Below, in pieces: positions 51,110-63,975 of a stretch of 64,000 bases of DNA. The translations under genes were made by a program, and so were the position numbers. The DNA comes from Cephalopachus bancanus (taxonomy: Eukaryota; Chordata; Mammalia; Primates; Tarsiidae): NCBI GenBank assembly GCA_027257055.1, contig JAPVLO010000056.1, positions 6,622,501 through 6,686,500 on the forward strand, read 5' to 3'. The notes under the pieces were generated by a model, which was not told the origin of the DNA, did no database searches, and was given only the letters and a program-made list of their open reading frames with translations. The stretch's first letter is position 1. Every line of letters begins with the position of its first letter.

Positions 51110-51290
51110 CAAGTCAATTCAGCAACTGTTTATTGAAGCAAATGTGAGAATTTTCTGTGGGCTACCCATTTAGCGAGGCATTATAAATCCAAAAATGAAT
51201 TAGACTGGGTCCTGCGCCCATGGTGTATAAGATCTTACAATGGAGACATGGTATCATTGAACAATGTGGTAAGTGTTGTATATGAGATAT
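51110..51290. repeat. L2-like relic
   Basis: 'tcagcaactgtttattgaagc', 'gggctacccatttagcgagg' and 'cttacaatggag' follow L2 order. Confidence 0.45.
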
Positions 51291-52814
51291 GGGCTCACAA
51301 AGGCAGGGAAATTTAATTCTGTCTAGAGCAGGCAGGAAGATTTGCATTACGAATCCTTCCTAAGAATTTTCTGCTTTGACAGGCAAGAGGAGCTGGCATT
51401 CCAGGTATTTAAATAGTGAGAGATTCAGAACAAATTATCAACAAAGTTCTTTCCAGTTCCACGATTGTAGTGTTATCAATGTAAAATTCTTTGAATAGCT
51501 TTGCACTGATGAGTTATTTGCTGAAAAGTGTTTATTGTCATGGTTGAAAGAAAATAATAATGCAACCAACAACGATTACCTTTAGTTATAAAATTGGGGC
51601 CGGAATGGAGGAAGCAGCCCATGTTTCTGTCTTTTAAATTGTTGCCCTACTTTGAGAGAACGACTTGTCTATAAGGTGGCAAACACCTTATGTAGTGGCC
51701 TTCCTCTTTAGTTCCAGGGAGCAGCCGTGGATGGAACTGCAGTAACCTGGCCTCCCTCCATGAGAGGAGGGAATCCAGGTGGCAATGTTCAAATGTGTCT
51801 GTGTGCAACAAGGCTTCTGAAATGACAGGAGAGCCCGGCAGCTTCCAAAGCAGCTGTGACTCTGGGTCACACCCACCATCTTCACTTGTCACTACTCAAG
51901 GAGTGAATCTGGGCAGCTTTTGGAGGCAAGGAGCCTGGGACTTTTCTTCCTTTAAAAATGTTTAATTCTGTTTTAAAATTTTGTAAATGATGAATGGTGA
52001 TCTCTTGACAAAAGAGAGAATCCTTCTTTTTAACACTCTTCTAATGAAAGATCTTGTGTAAAGCCATGGGTTAGAAATAAAACTTGATCATCTTCTTTGT
52101 TTTTGTTGTTTATGAATGGCCAATAATTTATTCACATGTGACATTTGAGCTGGCATTTTTTCTCCCTCCTAAGATGACAGTAGCTTCCGCTCTGTTGTTT
52201 TCTAAAGCGAAATCAGAATAGCCCCTTGCATTTGTCTCAGCTGGTAGTTCTATTTTGCCCTCTTGCCTTTTCCATTTAGACCTTATGGTATTTCCTAACC
52301 CTCAGACTGTTTTGAAAGACTTTGATTAAAATATGCTGATAAAAGAATTTGATAACCAAGTTAGGAACGACAAGGCTATCTGGAGAAGACCGAGTGATTT
52401 GGCAGCCTAGCAAGTTCTATTCAGAGCACACAAAGAGATCCTGGAACATTTTATAGAGACTCGTGTTTGGGGAACGGTATGAACTCAGGTTACCTGCAAA
52501 CTATGGTGTCATATGGAAACATTTAAGAGCTTATGGAAAATTCTTTGAAATAAAGTGAAATGAACTAGCAAGTATATTACATCTAAAAGGAAAAATAAGA
52601 GCATTCATTCTGATTTTTAAGTGGCTGCTCAAAAAGGAAGGTGGATGAAAGTAAATCACTTTCTACTTCATACACGTATTATAGAGAGATATCACCTAAG
52701 CCTAGTTTTGCTAACCAGGTCTTGCCTCCCTCTGTGGGAACCTCTTGCATAATATCCCCAAAGCCTCTGCTTAAATAATTCCAGAGAAAAGTGAGGGAGT
52801 AGTGGGGATGAAGG

Positions 52815-53055
52815 TTAGCAGGAACTCGTTTTGAATGCCTGCTCTCTGCAAGGTACTGGAGTAGGCATTTCATTGCTATCTCGTTTGACTTATGAGTGTG
52901 GGTTTTATAACCTCCAGTTTACAGGTGAGGAAACTATGTTATATAAGCATAATCAAACTTGCCTTAGTTCAGGTGTCTAGCTTGAGGCAAAGCTGAAATC
53001 AGAACCTAGGTTCGTCCGTCTTCTTGCACTATATTAAACTGCCTCCCAGGTTGAA
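52815..53055 (-). repeat. MIR relic
   Basis: Well-preserved reverse MIR: 'tacaggtgaggaaactatg', 'acttgccttagttcagg', 'gaaatcagaacctaggttcg', ending 'gcactatattaaactgcc'. Confidence 0.65.
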
Positions 53056-55194
53056 GGAGAGCCTTCTTTATAGATAAGGCAGCTTTTCTGTCTTAATGCA
53101 GATTGTTTGAAAATGCTTTCTTTTATTTAGCTGAAATCTGTCTCCCATTAATCTCTCTTACTGGTCTCGATTCTGCCTTGGGAGGATCACAGAGTTGATG
53201 GAATTCTCTTTCCTCATGCAGGTATGTTTGCAACCACTGCTGCCAATGTGGTCTTTGCCATTTTGTACTTGGTTGATTTTTTTTTTTAAACGAAAACACA
53301 CGACACACAAAAACAAATGTTCTCTTGTTAACTGCAATTCATCTTTCAACATATGGAGCTCTCTTTGAATCCTAGAGGTCTAGACTCAAAGAATATACTT
53401 GTAAGTGTTAGAAGATACCTTAGTTTCATTCCTCTCTGCCAGATTTATTAACCCATTGTCAGTATTCTGTCATTCAAGCCATTAATAAAAATAGCAGATG
53501 GGGTGAATAGTATAGATTAACTTGTGGTCTGTGTATTAGCTTCTGAGATTGCGTGCAGAATTTAGTCTACCTATGAATTTTTCTAGAAAGATGGTGGGTA
53601 GCTATTTTCAAATTCTTTAAAGAACTCATTATCTTAAAAACTTAAAAAGCACTCAGAGTAGAGAACTTTCTCCAGGTTGAATTATCTAACCTCTTTGGGG
53701 AGGTTTCCCTAAATGACCACGAAGGGTCTTTTTAGGTAAAGAGGCCATCATAGAAGGCAGTGGAGCCTCTAGTAGTCATTCCAGGAATGAAAGCAAGCAC
53801 CTCCAGATTAGGCCACTTCCCATAGACGTAATTCCTGTAATCCACCAAAACACTGTACGGTCCTCCTCAAGGGAAGATTTTAAATTCATTTAAAAAACAA
53901 CTCCCATTAGTCCAAGGAGTTAAGGAGAGACGGTTCCCATGGTTAGCTGTAGGTTCAACCTCATCAACACATTATGGTTGCTGTCCAGATGGATGAAAAC
54001 AATACTTGCTGAATCCTCAATCAGTACCCTAATCTCTTGAGCTGCATTGGGAAACTCATCAGCCAATCAGTGGTGGCATTTCAACAACAACTCCATCTCT
54101 TTTGCCTGGTAAATCCCAGTACTGCTCTTTGCAAGGACTTGTCAGTCACTCCATTTTGACATTTTGCTCTTCTAGCAAACCCGTTCTCATTTTAGATTTC
54201 CAAAATCAACTCTTTGAAAGCTTTAATATCTGTTTCTAACTCTGTTGCCATTTTGTAGTAAGATGTGCAGTTTGCTTCTGTCGACAAAAGAATGTTTGAG
54301 GTCCACTAACCTTCCAGAGTCTTAAGGGTCAGTGACTGTGTAGTGCTAAGTTCCCCCTGAAGGATGTTGATCCAATATGGGAGAAGTGCTTCTATAGCTC
54401 TAAACTCAAAAGGTAAAGGGTATGTGACAAGTTGACCCTCTCCAGACAACTGTGAAGGCAGTTCCTGGAACATCTATTGCTAAGTTTAAATTACGATAAT
54501 CTAATATCAAAAGACACTCTGGAGTTATCACAGCTTTCACATATTCTGTTTTTATGATAATCCTGTTGTCTCTGATTGTGAATAATCATTACATGCTGAA
54601 ATCTCAGATCTCTGGCTTGAAGATCTAACTCTTGGTATAACCCAGTTTTCTTTATTTTGAAAGAAACATTTCCCTCTGTCAAATTTTGTCACAGTAAATA
54701 CTAGGGCTACACTAGCTGAAGTAGCTTGAGGAACATCAGAAGTTTTAAACTGACATATTTCATCTGCCTTGTGGAATCAGTCAGGGCCAGCACAGTGGCG
54801 TGGCTTGACTACACAGGTCGCAAAGTGAGATGAGCCACAGAGGTCAAGTCCAAGGCCGGGACCCAGTGGGGAATTCGCATCACACAAGGGCAGAGGTCAG
54901 GTGAAGCTCCACAGGCATTTCATGGCCCTGGAGTGAGGAGTAGACAGCAACCACACCCCAGGCCTTCATACCGGATGGTGACTGAGACTGTGATGTTCTT
55001 AAGTGGGAAGTAGACCTTAGCATTTTAGTTCAACGGATTACTTTTTTTTTTTCTTTTTTTTTTTTTAAATTATAAGCTCAAGTGGTGTTCACCAAAACTT
55101 TACCCTTTCACCTGCAAGAATCTCTTTGAAAGCCGGTGGGATATTGAAGGATATCCTCTGTAAGCCTATTACTTACCCACTCTAGAATTAATCT

Positions 55195-55330
55195 TATCTT
55201 CCTCAGGAGTCTGGGAGTTCCTCAAGGGCAGAGACCTTGGCAAGTCTTTGACTCCCTAGCAGTGAGTCCAGCATCTGGAAAATTCTAGAAGCTTAAGGTT
55301 CATTGATTTCGATGGAATGGAATGATTTAG
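55195..55330 (+). repeat. L2 3' end relic
   Basis: 'gggagttcctcaagggcagag', 'ccttggcaagtctttgac', 'gtgagtccagcatctgg' follow the L2 3' end order. Confidence 0.5.
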
Positions 55331-58300
55331 CTAAAACTTCCTGTTATTTCATGTTTCAGCATTGGGTTGTTTATTTCAGTGAGCCCTATTTTGTGTCACT
55401 TTATTTTCGGTGAATGGCCTAAAAGTGCAGTTGTCCTTAGCACCTCATGCATCTAATACATGATGAAGAGGAAAAAGCAACGGACCACTGAGAGATGTTG
55501 TCCGCAGTGAAAGTGAAGAGTCCTTCACTTTATTATGCTTGAAATTAAAAAAAAAAAAAAAAAGAAACATAGCCTTAAGTAAAAGTATTGATGAGGGTAA
55601 ACTCTATCACATGTTGTTATTAAAAATGGGCATTGGCCTGTGTGAACTTGAAATCAATGATCTTACATACATAGAAAGGCTTTTCCACCTTGAGACCTTG
55701 GGGATGAGCTGCTATAATCCCCTACACTTTGCTGATAAAGATCCCTAGTGAAATGACTTTCCTAAGGTCACATATCCAGAACAGCAGTACTCTTGCCAAC
55801 CAATGGTGGTGCCTACTTTATATTTTTTCAAAAAAATCTTTTAAATGTCAAAAGTATGGGATTAAAGGCAATTTCTAGACCATATGAAGTAGCCCTGTTG
55901 TTCTAGGTTTAATTTATTATATGCATATAAGCATTATTTTACAAAGTAATCTTGCTTAAACTCACACAACTTGGTTTTAAAAGATGGTTTCTGTGCAAGT
56001 GAAATATACGCACAGGAAGAACACAGTCCTACTTTCTGATCTGAAGTGGCCAGTTCTTTGCTGTATTTCACATTAGAGATGTTTTCCAAGGGGGATTCTA
56101 GAGATAATGAATATGTTAAAAACATGGAATAAATCTAGGGGTGTTGGTAGGTATTCTTAGTCCCTTAAAGAGCAGACATACTTTTCTGTAAACTGTCCCT
56201 TGGGGGGACAGTGGTCCATTAGAGTTAGAATTCTGGCTTGATAGACAAAGAAACCAACCCATTATGATAGTTCTTATATTAGTCATAAGACTCTTTCTTG
56301 ACTTTTTTTCTCTAAATAACCAAAGTCGATGTCATTGATTGCTTCAAACACAATAGCCTTACCAGCCTAGGTGCTAAGCTTTTCTTGTGCTCCCAGAATG
56401 ACTTATTCCATAATCACTCCTACTTTGTATTAAGACAGTTTTGGTTGTTGAGGTAGGAAGAAGAAAAAGACTAAGCTATTTCCAGTTTGGTTGGGCTTAC
56501 TTTAATGTTGTCTTTCAGATTGCTGGTGAAATCAGGAAGATTGGTGGTTTTTATGGCATCAGAGAGACGAAATGTGTGATGAAGACAGACGTTGTCGTAT
56601 TCTTTTAGAGTAATTGACAAAAAGCCATACCCATTGCCCTGTGACTTTCAGATCTTCTGTAACCTTTTTAAACAAGATGGAAGGAGTTGCTACTTATACC
56701 CAAGGGAAGACAAAGTTAATGAATAGAAAAGACAGAATTTACTTAGGAAAATGGTAGAATTAAGTTCTGGACAAAACATGCACCAGTGATGCATAACATT
56801 TCTGTTAATTGGGTCTTAACAGGTTTCTGACTCATGTGGTAATCATTGTAGGAGTGAGTCTTGCTAGACATGCCAGTGGCAAATTGCGCAGCTCTAAGAA
56901 CTCTTCCCTACTTGTGCATGCGCACCTGAGTATCTGGGGGCTTACGCTTCTTAATTTAGGTTCCACATACACTTCAGTGGTTAAACCTGAACTAGACTCA
57001 AAGAGTTTGTTTCCATTAAGAAAATGAATCTTTTATGTGGACCAAGGTCAGGTTAGTTAATTTGTTTGCTTTTATTGGAATAACTTTTCCCATTCCAATT
57101 CATCACTTAATTTTAAGTGGTTCTACTAAAATACCCATTAAAGTCCCTTACTTTTCTCACAGACTAGGGCTAGGGCAGGTTCATGTGACTTTTTTTTCCC
57201 CCTCAAGGCACAAAAGGTAGCCTTTCCAGTTATCAACCTATTCTTCCTTGTTCATGGTTTCCCAACAGTGGGGGAACATTTCATATAGTATCAGTATGAA
57301 CTCTAATTGCAAAGAGACCAAATTAAGTTTTTACAAGAAATAAGATTAATTAAAATATAAAAATGCATTTGACTGTGGTAAAGCATTTCTTTCTTTTTTT
57401 TTAACATTCTATTACTTTTTTTTTTTTTTTGTAAATCTTCCTTTTCTGTCCACTTTGCTCTTTTCCTCACTGATACATTTTCCAGAAACTCAAAGTCGAC
57501 TCTGGCTAGAAAGTAACTAAATGTGATGTTATCACTCTAATTAGTGGTGACAAAAGATCAATTAATGTTATAATTAAAAACAGTGTCTAGATCTGTTGTT
57601 TGTGGTGAACGAATGTGACAATTACTTTGTTCATTGACATAGATGTGTTGAATTTCCTCCCTAGATTTTAAGGGGATGCATTTTAGTGCTGATGTGCGCA
57701 TTTAACTGTGGATGGTAGGAACAAGGCAAGCATATTAGGGGAAGAACAGGGCCCCTAATGTCTAAGCTAGAGCCATATTTTAGCATACTTGACACCTTTC
57801 CTTGGTATATGATGCTATATCAGCAACTTGTACTCATTGGATCTGGAGCCTCAAGCTTTTAATATTTTATCACTAAATGCTTAAGTGTTTATGTTGCAAA
57901 AAGAAAAAGAAAAAAAGATTCCCACTCGACTCTCAAACCATATGAACAGGACACTATATGATAACTATTTTGTTAATGATTTTGGTTCCACTTATGACAG
58001 TAATTTTTAAGTTGATGGGGCAGAATAGTAAGTGTGTGATTTGTGCAGATCTGGTTGAATTTTCTTCTGAAACAGAGCAAGCTGTTTTTCATACATTGAA
58101 GCCTGGGAAAGCTCTGTTACTGTTAAAAGAGTAACCGTATCTCTTTTCTGAGTTGTTGCCAAGCAGATGTAGACTTTTGGAATGTGCCCAGAAAACTTCT
58201 ACAGCTGATACTTTGGTGACTTGTTCCTACTTCTGTCTTTACTGGCACCTATTTAAGTAGCAGAGGGACATAATTTTGTATTGGTAGGTCACAACTTTAT

Positions 58301-58532
58301 AGACTTCCTTAGAAGCAATTAAATATAGATAAACCTATGGATAGAAATGAAGTAAACCCAATTTGCTTTTTGAGATTAACAGGGAAGATATGCCACAATT
58401 TGGTTATGTCATTTTGGCCAAAAAAGAATTAGGACAATCCCTCTGAAAAGTTCTCTGAGAGATCACCATTGACTCTTAAGCACGGCAATCTACTACCCTT
58501 ACCAAAAGGAACCTCACCTTTTAACGTCATCC

Positions 58533-58572
58533 CATAAATGGTTTGTGAGAACCATAAATGCTTTGTGAGAAC
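58533..58572 (+). repeat. Tandem 20-bp duplication
   Basis: CATAAATGGTTTGTGAGAAC followed directly by CATAAATGCTTTGTGAGAAC, one mismatch. Confidence 0.9.
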
Positions 58573-59724
58573 TTAGCTTGATTTTAAAGTTTGAGACTAC
58601 AGATACTTCATGTTTCCATATTCTTTCCATAATATTAATGTTATAAAGACTATTAGAATGGCAATAATATCAACAATATCAGGTTCACTAATTTACCAAG
58701 AAATGAACATTTTCTGTTAACATCAGCTCAAAACAACAAAGGTTAGTTCCATAACTTCAGGTAACTTGGTAGCAGTTGAAATACTGTAAACCTCAAAGGT
58801 GGTGTGCTTTTGGCATATCTGGTAAAAGAAGGAGGCTGGTTGAATTCATTGACTAACTATGTTCCTGGCTAAAAAGACAACTAAACAAGGAGAGAAGGGA
58901 GGAAGGAAGGGAGGAACAAAGAAATGAAAATCTGTTTTTTAAAAGGAGTTGGAAGACAAGGAGTAATTCAACACCTTAGATATGCATATTAAAAACTTAT
59001 AACAGATCATAGATCGTACTCAAGGATTACTGAAGTTTACAACATGGCTGAGGGTATAGATGTCCGATTTTCTTACACAATAGTGGGTCTTTTCTTTCAG
59101 AGTTCACTCTTGGCAAGCAACTCCCTACCACTGCGTTAATTTCCTGTCGATCTTTCATCCAGCAGCAGAACTAGAGATGGGGAGCAGACATCGCCCCCCT
59201 CCCAGGCTTTTTAAGACTGTGCTTTGTGTAGATTAAAAAAGAAGAAAGACAAAAAAAGAACAAACTTTTTCCAAACAAGATGTCCATGTGCATTCTTTAA
59301 GATCCTGTGTGTGTGCTTAAAGTGACCCTTCAAAAAAGTCCTCTCCATAATGTTAAACCTCTCTTGTTTCTAAAGACTTTTATACCCATTTCCCCCCGTC
59401 TTCTCAGCATGTGAACCAATGTGTAGCTCAAATTGATGTTACTTTCTTCTTTACTTAGATAGTTTTAAAAGGCTAGCTGTGTGGAGGAATGAGGAAGGAA
59501 GGGAGGTGGGAGCGGCTGGGGTTTATTTCTTTCTGTGTTGACCTAATGAGTGCAGTTCTTAAAAAATAATAAATATTTATATGTGATCTTAATTTTTAAT
59601 GAGTCTCATAAACTGGCTGGTATAGAAAAGTGTATGAAAATCTGTATATTAAACTATAGTTATTGTAAATACATGCATGTGTACACTAGAATGTTTTATG
59701 AGGAAGGGAGCACATTGGTCTTTT

Positions 59725-60200
59725 TCACTCTTGTTTTCTTAGCATCTAGAACAGTGCCTGACATACAACTGGCACTCAGTAAATATTTGTCAAGTCAAAA
59801 AAAAATGAATAGGCAGCTTTGCACAGTGGGGATAGCATTTACACTAGAATTCAGAAGACCTGAAGTCTAGTTCCAGCACTGCCATTAACTAAGTATATGA
59901 AGTTGCCGAGGTCACTTAACATCTTTGCTCCTACATTTAAAAAAATGGAGTAACCCAGCTACTCAGGAGGCCTAGTGGGAGGATGACTTGAACCTAAGAG
60001 TTTGAGGCTGCAATAGGAGTACAATTGTGTGTGCGAATAACCATTGCATTCCAGCTTGTGCAACGTGGTGAGAGCTGCATCTTAAAAAAAAAAAAAAAGA
60101 AGAAGAAGGAATAATGGTACTTGCTCTCCTTGCCTTTTGTGGTTTTTTATAATGATTAAATGATATCTAAGGGATACAAAAATGCTTTGGAAACTGCAGG
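59725..60200 (+). repeat. L2 end, then MIR split by Alu monomer
   Basis: 59725-59800 is L2-like ('gaacagtgcctgacatacaac', 'cactcagtaaatatttgtc'). 59820-59953 and 60105-60200 are two halves of one + MIR ('agttccagcactgcc', 'gccgaggtcacttaac'), interrupted by the Alu right monomer. Confidence 0.6.
59954..60104 (+). mobile_element. Alu right-monomer (FRAM-like) insertion
   Basis: 'cccagctactcaggaggcc', 'gaggctgcaataggag', 'cattgcattccagcttgtg', then A15 and GAA units. One arm only, diverged; sits inside a MIR. Confidence 0.75.
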
Positions 60201-60225
60201 GTACTTTAAAGAAATTGTATGTTTG

Positions 60226-60263
<38 letters not shown>

Positions 60264-60302
60264 TGCGTGCGTGCGTGTGTGTGTGTGCCTGCGCGTGCAT
60301 GT
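60226..60302 (+). repeat. (GT)n/(GC) microsatellite
   Basis: About 15 GT units then GTGCGTGCGTGCGTGTG and GCGCGTGCATG. Z-DNA-prone. Confidence 0.95.
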
Positions 60303-60871
60303 ACAGAAAATCCTTTATCTCTTTGCTTTTCAATTTCTTTTCTTAGGAAAATCAGATTATTTAAATCCCATTATGTACAGCTCTCCTCTGTTCTTACTAA
60401 GCCTCTGTATTCCATTACCTCCAGTAAATCAGAAAAAGGTGGTGAGTCAGACTGTAGTGAAAGGCGGAGTCCATTTTACTCTGGAACTCTAAAATCCTGA
60501 GTGCATATCTCTTGAAGTTTCTTCCCTGTTTGAGCTTCACAAGACATAACATGTGACTTGCAGTCTCTTCATTATGACCACTTACAGATTCTTTGATGAC
60601 TACATTGAAGTATTTATTAGTTGCTAATAGGGTAGATTGATAATCATGCACTTAACATAAAGTGTAGCTAAAATCAGTGTCATGGATTGTAAAAAGAAGT
60701 GTATGTGCCTGCATGTGCATGCTTGTGTATTTTAATAATAATATGTCACAAAGCTGCTTATCTGGAAGTGGCAAAGATAGAAAGTAAAAAGTAAGTAGAT
60801 GGTATTGACAGAGAGAAAATATTACACCATCAGGACAGTTTTTTTTCTTTTTTGAAGCTCCTCAAGGCTTT

Positions 60872-61026
60872 TTTTTTTTTTTAAGATTAGAAAATACAGT
60901 TTATTTCGAAAGTGAATTAAAGAGAGAGAGAGTGAGAGAGTGAAAGAGAGAGGGAGAGAGAGAGAGGAGATTCACCTTCCCAAGGGAGGAGAGGAGGCCA
61001 AAGCCAGAAAACATGGCAGCGGTCAA
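60872..61026 (-). mobile_element. Unrecognised retroposed insert with polyadenylation signal
   Basis: About 155 bp flanked by perfect 14-bp direct repeats CTCCTCAAGGCTTT (60858-60871 and 61027-61040). On the minus strand it reads from a GC-richer start ('ttgaccgctgccatgttttc') through a CT-rich run to AATAAA and, about 17 bases on, a run of A. These are the marks of an L1-mobilised polyadenylated RNA. I do not recognise the source; it may be a lineage-specific SINE or a truncated mRNA 3' end. Confidence 0.75.
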
Positions 61027-61679
61027 CTCCTCAAGGCTTTAAACCCATTTTCCACAGTTATTTTTTGAATTGGGATTCTCAAATCTAAGTATCCAGTAAC
61101 AAAATAGAGAAATCTTTTATATTAACATATTGCCTTAAGTTAGGAAGAACTGTGTGAGATGGCTGCAGTCGACTTTCAAAGCATCGTAGGACTTTAGATG
61201 TGGAAGTCAACTGGAATAACATTATAGAATGTTTAGATTCTAAGAGATCATTTAGTCTAGCTGCTCTCACTTGACTCTTAAGAGAACTGTGGTCCTGGAG
61301 AGCTTAGGCCAAGGAACTTTTGGAAGGTTCATGTCACTATGTTCCTTAGAGTCAAGACCGCAACCTAGTCTTCAGATTCCTAGATTTCTACTATTCCTTC
61401 CTGTTCCCTAACTCGAATTTTCTTGAAACTAAAACAGTACTATAAGCCCCACTGGGGAGGCTTTCCAGAATATTGTTAGTGTTGACCACCTCAGCATTAT
61501 ATTTGCTAATGATAGTCGCCCAGGTTTACTGAACCAGTAAACCTAACCTTCAGATTAGTAAGACAGGTGTATCTCTGTGCCACCCTTGGCTATCCATATT
61601 CATAGAGCATACATTTTAAATCTGAAAGAATATAAGCAATGTCCCCCCCCCAACTTTTCTATGTAAAAAAACAAAACCC

Positions 61680-62030
61680 CGCTGGAGCAGAGTGGCTCCT
61701 GTCTGGAATCTCAGCAGTCTGGGAGGCACAGGTGAGGATTGCCTTAGCCCAGGGTTCCAGACTAGAACTTGCTAGAATTTGAACCCAGGTCTGTCAAAAC
61801 TTCAAAGTCAGGCCAGTGTACAACTTGGTGAGACCCCCGCTCTACAATAAATTAAAAAATTAGCTGGGTGTGGTGGTGCACACCTGTAGTTCCAGCTACT
61901 TGGAAGACTGAGGTGGAAGGATCACCTGAGCCCAGCAGCTGGAGGCTGCAGTAGCTGTGAGTGTGCCACTGCACTCCAGCCTGGGTGACAGAGTAAGACT
62001 CTGACTTAAAAAAAAAAAAAGAAAAGAAAA
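61680..62030 (+). mobile_element. Alu carrying a 57-bp foreign insert
   Basis: Dimeric Alu, diverged at its 5' end. Between the expected 'gttccagacca' and 'caacttggtgagacc' of the left arm it carries 61764-61820, which is not Alu. It is a perfect reverse complement of 62782-62838. Tail of A with AAAGAAAAG. Confidence 0.9.
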
Positions 62031-62781
62031 ACCCCCAAACCCCTCCACTGTCACTTATATCCAGGTGGCTTAAAATATATGTTGCTTATAGAGAGCGTTG
62101 TTCAGGTTAAACTCAGGAGGTATATTACATCATGTAATATGCTTGCATTTGTCCCTGCTTTCTTTTTGGAAACCTGATCTTACTTATGTCTGCTCTTAGC
62201 AATAGGCTAGGTTAAGTTATGTTAAACCTGTTGTACTGAGGCTTGATTCACGGTGCTGCAGCCTGGCTTTCTACCTTGATTAGCTTTAATCAAACTCTCG
62301 GCATTCCATGACCTTAATAAAGCTATTTTTCCTGACAACTGAAGACTGTCTTAACAAGCACAGCTCATCTGTGCTGAAACTAAGGCTGAGTTAAGATAGG
62401 GCTTAGGTCCTCATTAAAGTCCACAGCATGGAGTATAAGAGGAAATGATGAAATGGTGCTCCCTGAGACATCTCTTCTTTAAATTTAATTAGACAAATTA
62501 TACGCAAACTACTAGATGCCCTGGGAAGGCAAGCAACATTAGGGCTAATAAAAAGCTTGAATAGTATAAAAGGGCTGGGGGAGGTGCTGGAAAACTTTTC
62601 TAACACGTACGAGAGGTAAATCAGAACCAACTGCTAGATGTAGAAACTGGATGCTTTTAAATATTGATTTAGAAATTAATTTTGTGATGCTTTTCTAAGT
62701 ATAAAAATACAGGTCATGCTTAAATCTCTCAAACTGTGATGTGATAATCCACCTACACACAAGGCATTTTATTGTTCTTTA

Positions 62782-63055
62782 TACACTGGCCTGACTTTGA
62801 AGTTTTGACAGACCTGGGTTCAAATTCTAGCAAGTTCTGCTAGCTCTTTTGATTTGGGTTTTTTTTTTTTTTTTTTTTTGGTGAGTGTGTGTGCATGTTA
62901 CTTCACTCCTGTGAAATCCAATTTTATCATCTATAAAATGAGAGAAATAATTCTTTTCCTGAAGAGGCTTTATAAAAATTAAGTGAAATTAAATTAGATT
63001 ATAAGTATAGAATGCTTGGCACAATGCCTAGTGCATAATAGGTACTCAAAAATAG
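62782..63055 (+). repeat. MIR relic (source of the 57-bp insert)
   Basis: + MIR: 'gacagacctgggttcaaattc', then a T20 run at 62860-62879, 'catgttacttcactcctgtg', 'catctataaaatgagag', 'cacaatgcctagtgcataatagg'. Confidence 0.7.
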
Positions 63056-63299
63056 GTACCTCGTATTTAAAAAGAACTTCCACTGAGTTAGGAGTGGTCT
63101 CAAGTGAACTATTCTATAAATATGTGAGCGTTAGACTATGAATGTAGATATTGTGAGCATAATCTCATGGATCACAATTACTTTAAGGGAAAATGCAGAA
63201 GACAGAAGCCTCTGGCTTTTGGAACGAAAGTGACTCAAACATCAGAAGTAAATTATTTGGAGTCTAGAGCAGTCAAATGGAGAGATATTTTAAATCGGT

Positions 63300-63490
63300 T
63301 GAAACACTAAGTGCTGTGTGCTAAATGTCTTGCATACCTTATTATCTCAGGTACTATTGATAACAGCTCTGCAAGGTAGATATTATTGACCTAATTTTAC
63401 AGACAAGGGAAAAACGAGATTCAGAAAGGCAAAGTGAATTGTGTTTTAAAACAGAAGAGTCAGGGTTAGAACTCAGAGTTGGTCTGGTTC
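63300..63490 (-). repeat. MIR relic
   Basis: Reverse MIR: 'taagtgctgtgtgctaaatg', 'ttacagacaagggaaaaac', 'cagggttagaactcagag'. Confidence 0.6.
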
Positions 63491-63554
63491 TTGGGAGCAG
63501 TTAGATAGCAAACTACTGCAGATACATTTATAGCTTTTCAAAAAATTTTTCTTT

Positions 63555-63670
63555 TTTATTTTGACGATGTGGGGTGCAAGTCAGGATTGGCTCTAAGTGG
63601 CCTACATACAGTGAAGTTTGGACTTCCCATTGGACCTCACTTCACCTGGATTGGGATCATGTGCCCTCGT
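63555..63670 (-). mobile_element. Diverged L1 3' end, reverse
   Basis: 'gatgtggggtgcaagtcagg', 'tggacctcacttcacctgg', 'ttgggatcatgtgccc' match the reverse of 27115-27365. An Alu is inserted at its end. Confidence 0.55.
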
Positions 63671-63682
63671 GTATAGTTTTTA

Positions 63683-63975
63683 TTTATTTTATTTTTATTT
63701 TTTTTGAGTTGGAGTCTCACTCTGTCACCCAGACTGGAGTGCAGTGGCCGCTCCCAGCCACCGCGGCCTCGACCTGCTGGGCTCCAGCGATCCTTCCACC
63801 TCAGCCTTCCAAGTAGCTGGAACTACAGGCGTGCACTACCACGCCCGGCTAATTTTTGATTTTTATTGTAGAGATGAGGTCTCGCCAAGTTGCCCAGGCG
63901 GGTCTGGCTCAGGCAGTCCATTCACCTCAGCCTCCCAAAGGTGCGGGATTACAGGCGGAGCCACCAAGCCCGGCT
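63683..63975 (-). mobile_element. Young Alu with target duplication
   Basis: Reverse orientation; polyT; ends 'gcggagccaccaagcccggc'. Direct repeats TGTATAGTTTTTA at about 63670 and 63978 flank it. Confidence 0.92.

Noticed and set aside
25010..63816. ORFs such as 25140-25400, 39422-39703, 63574-63816
   Set aside because: Translations of Alu sequence.
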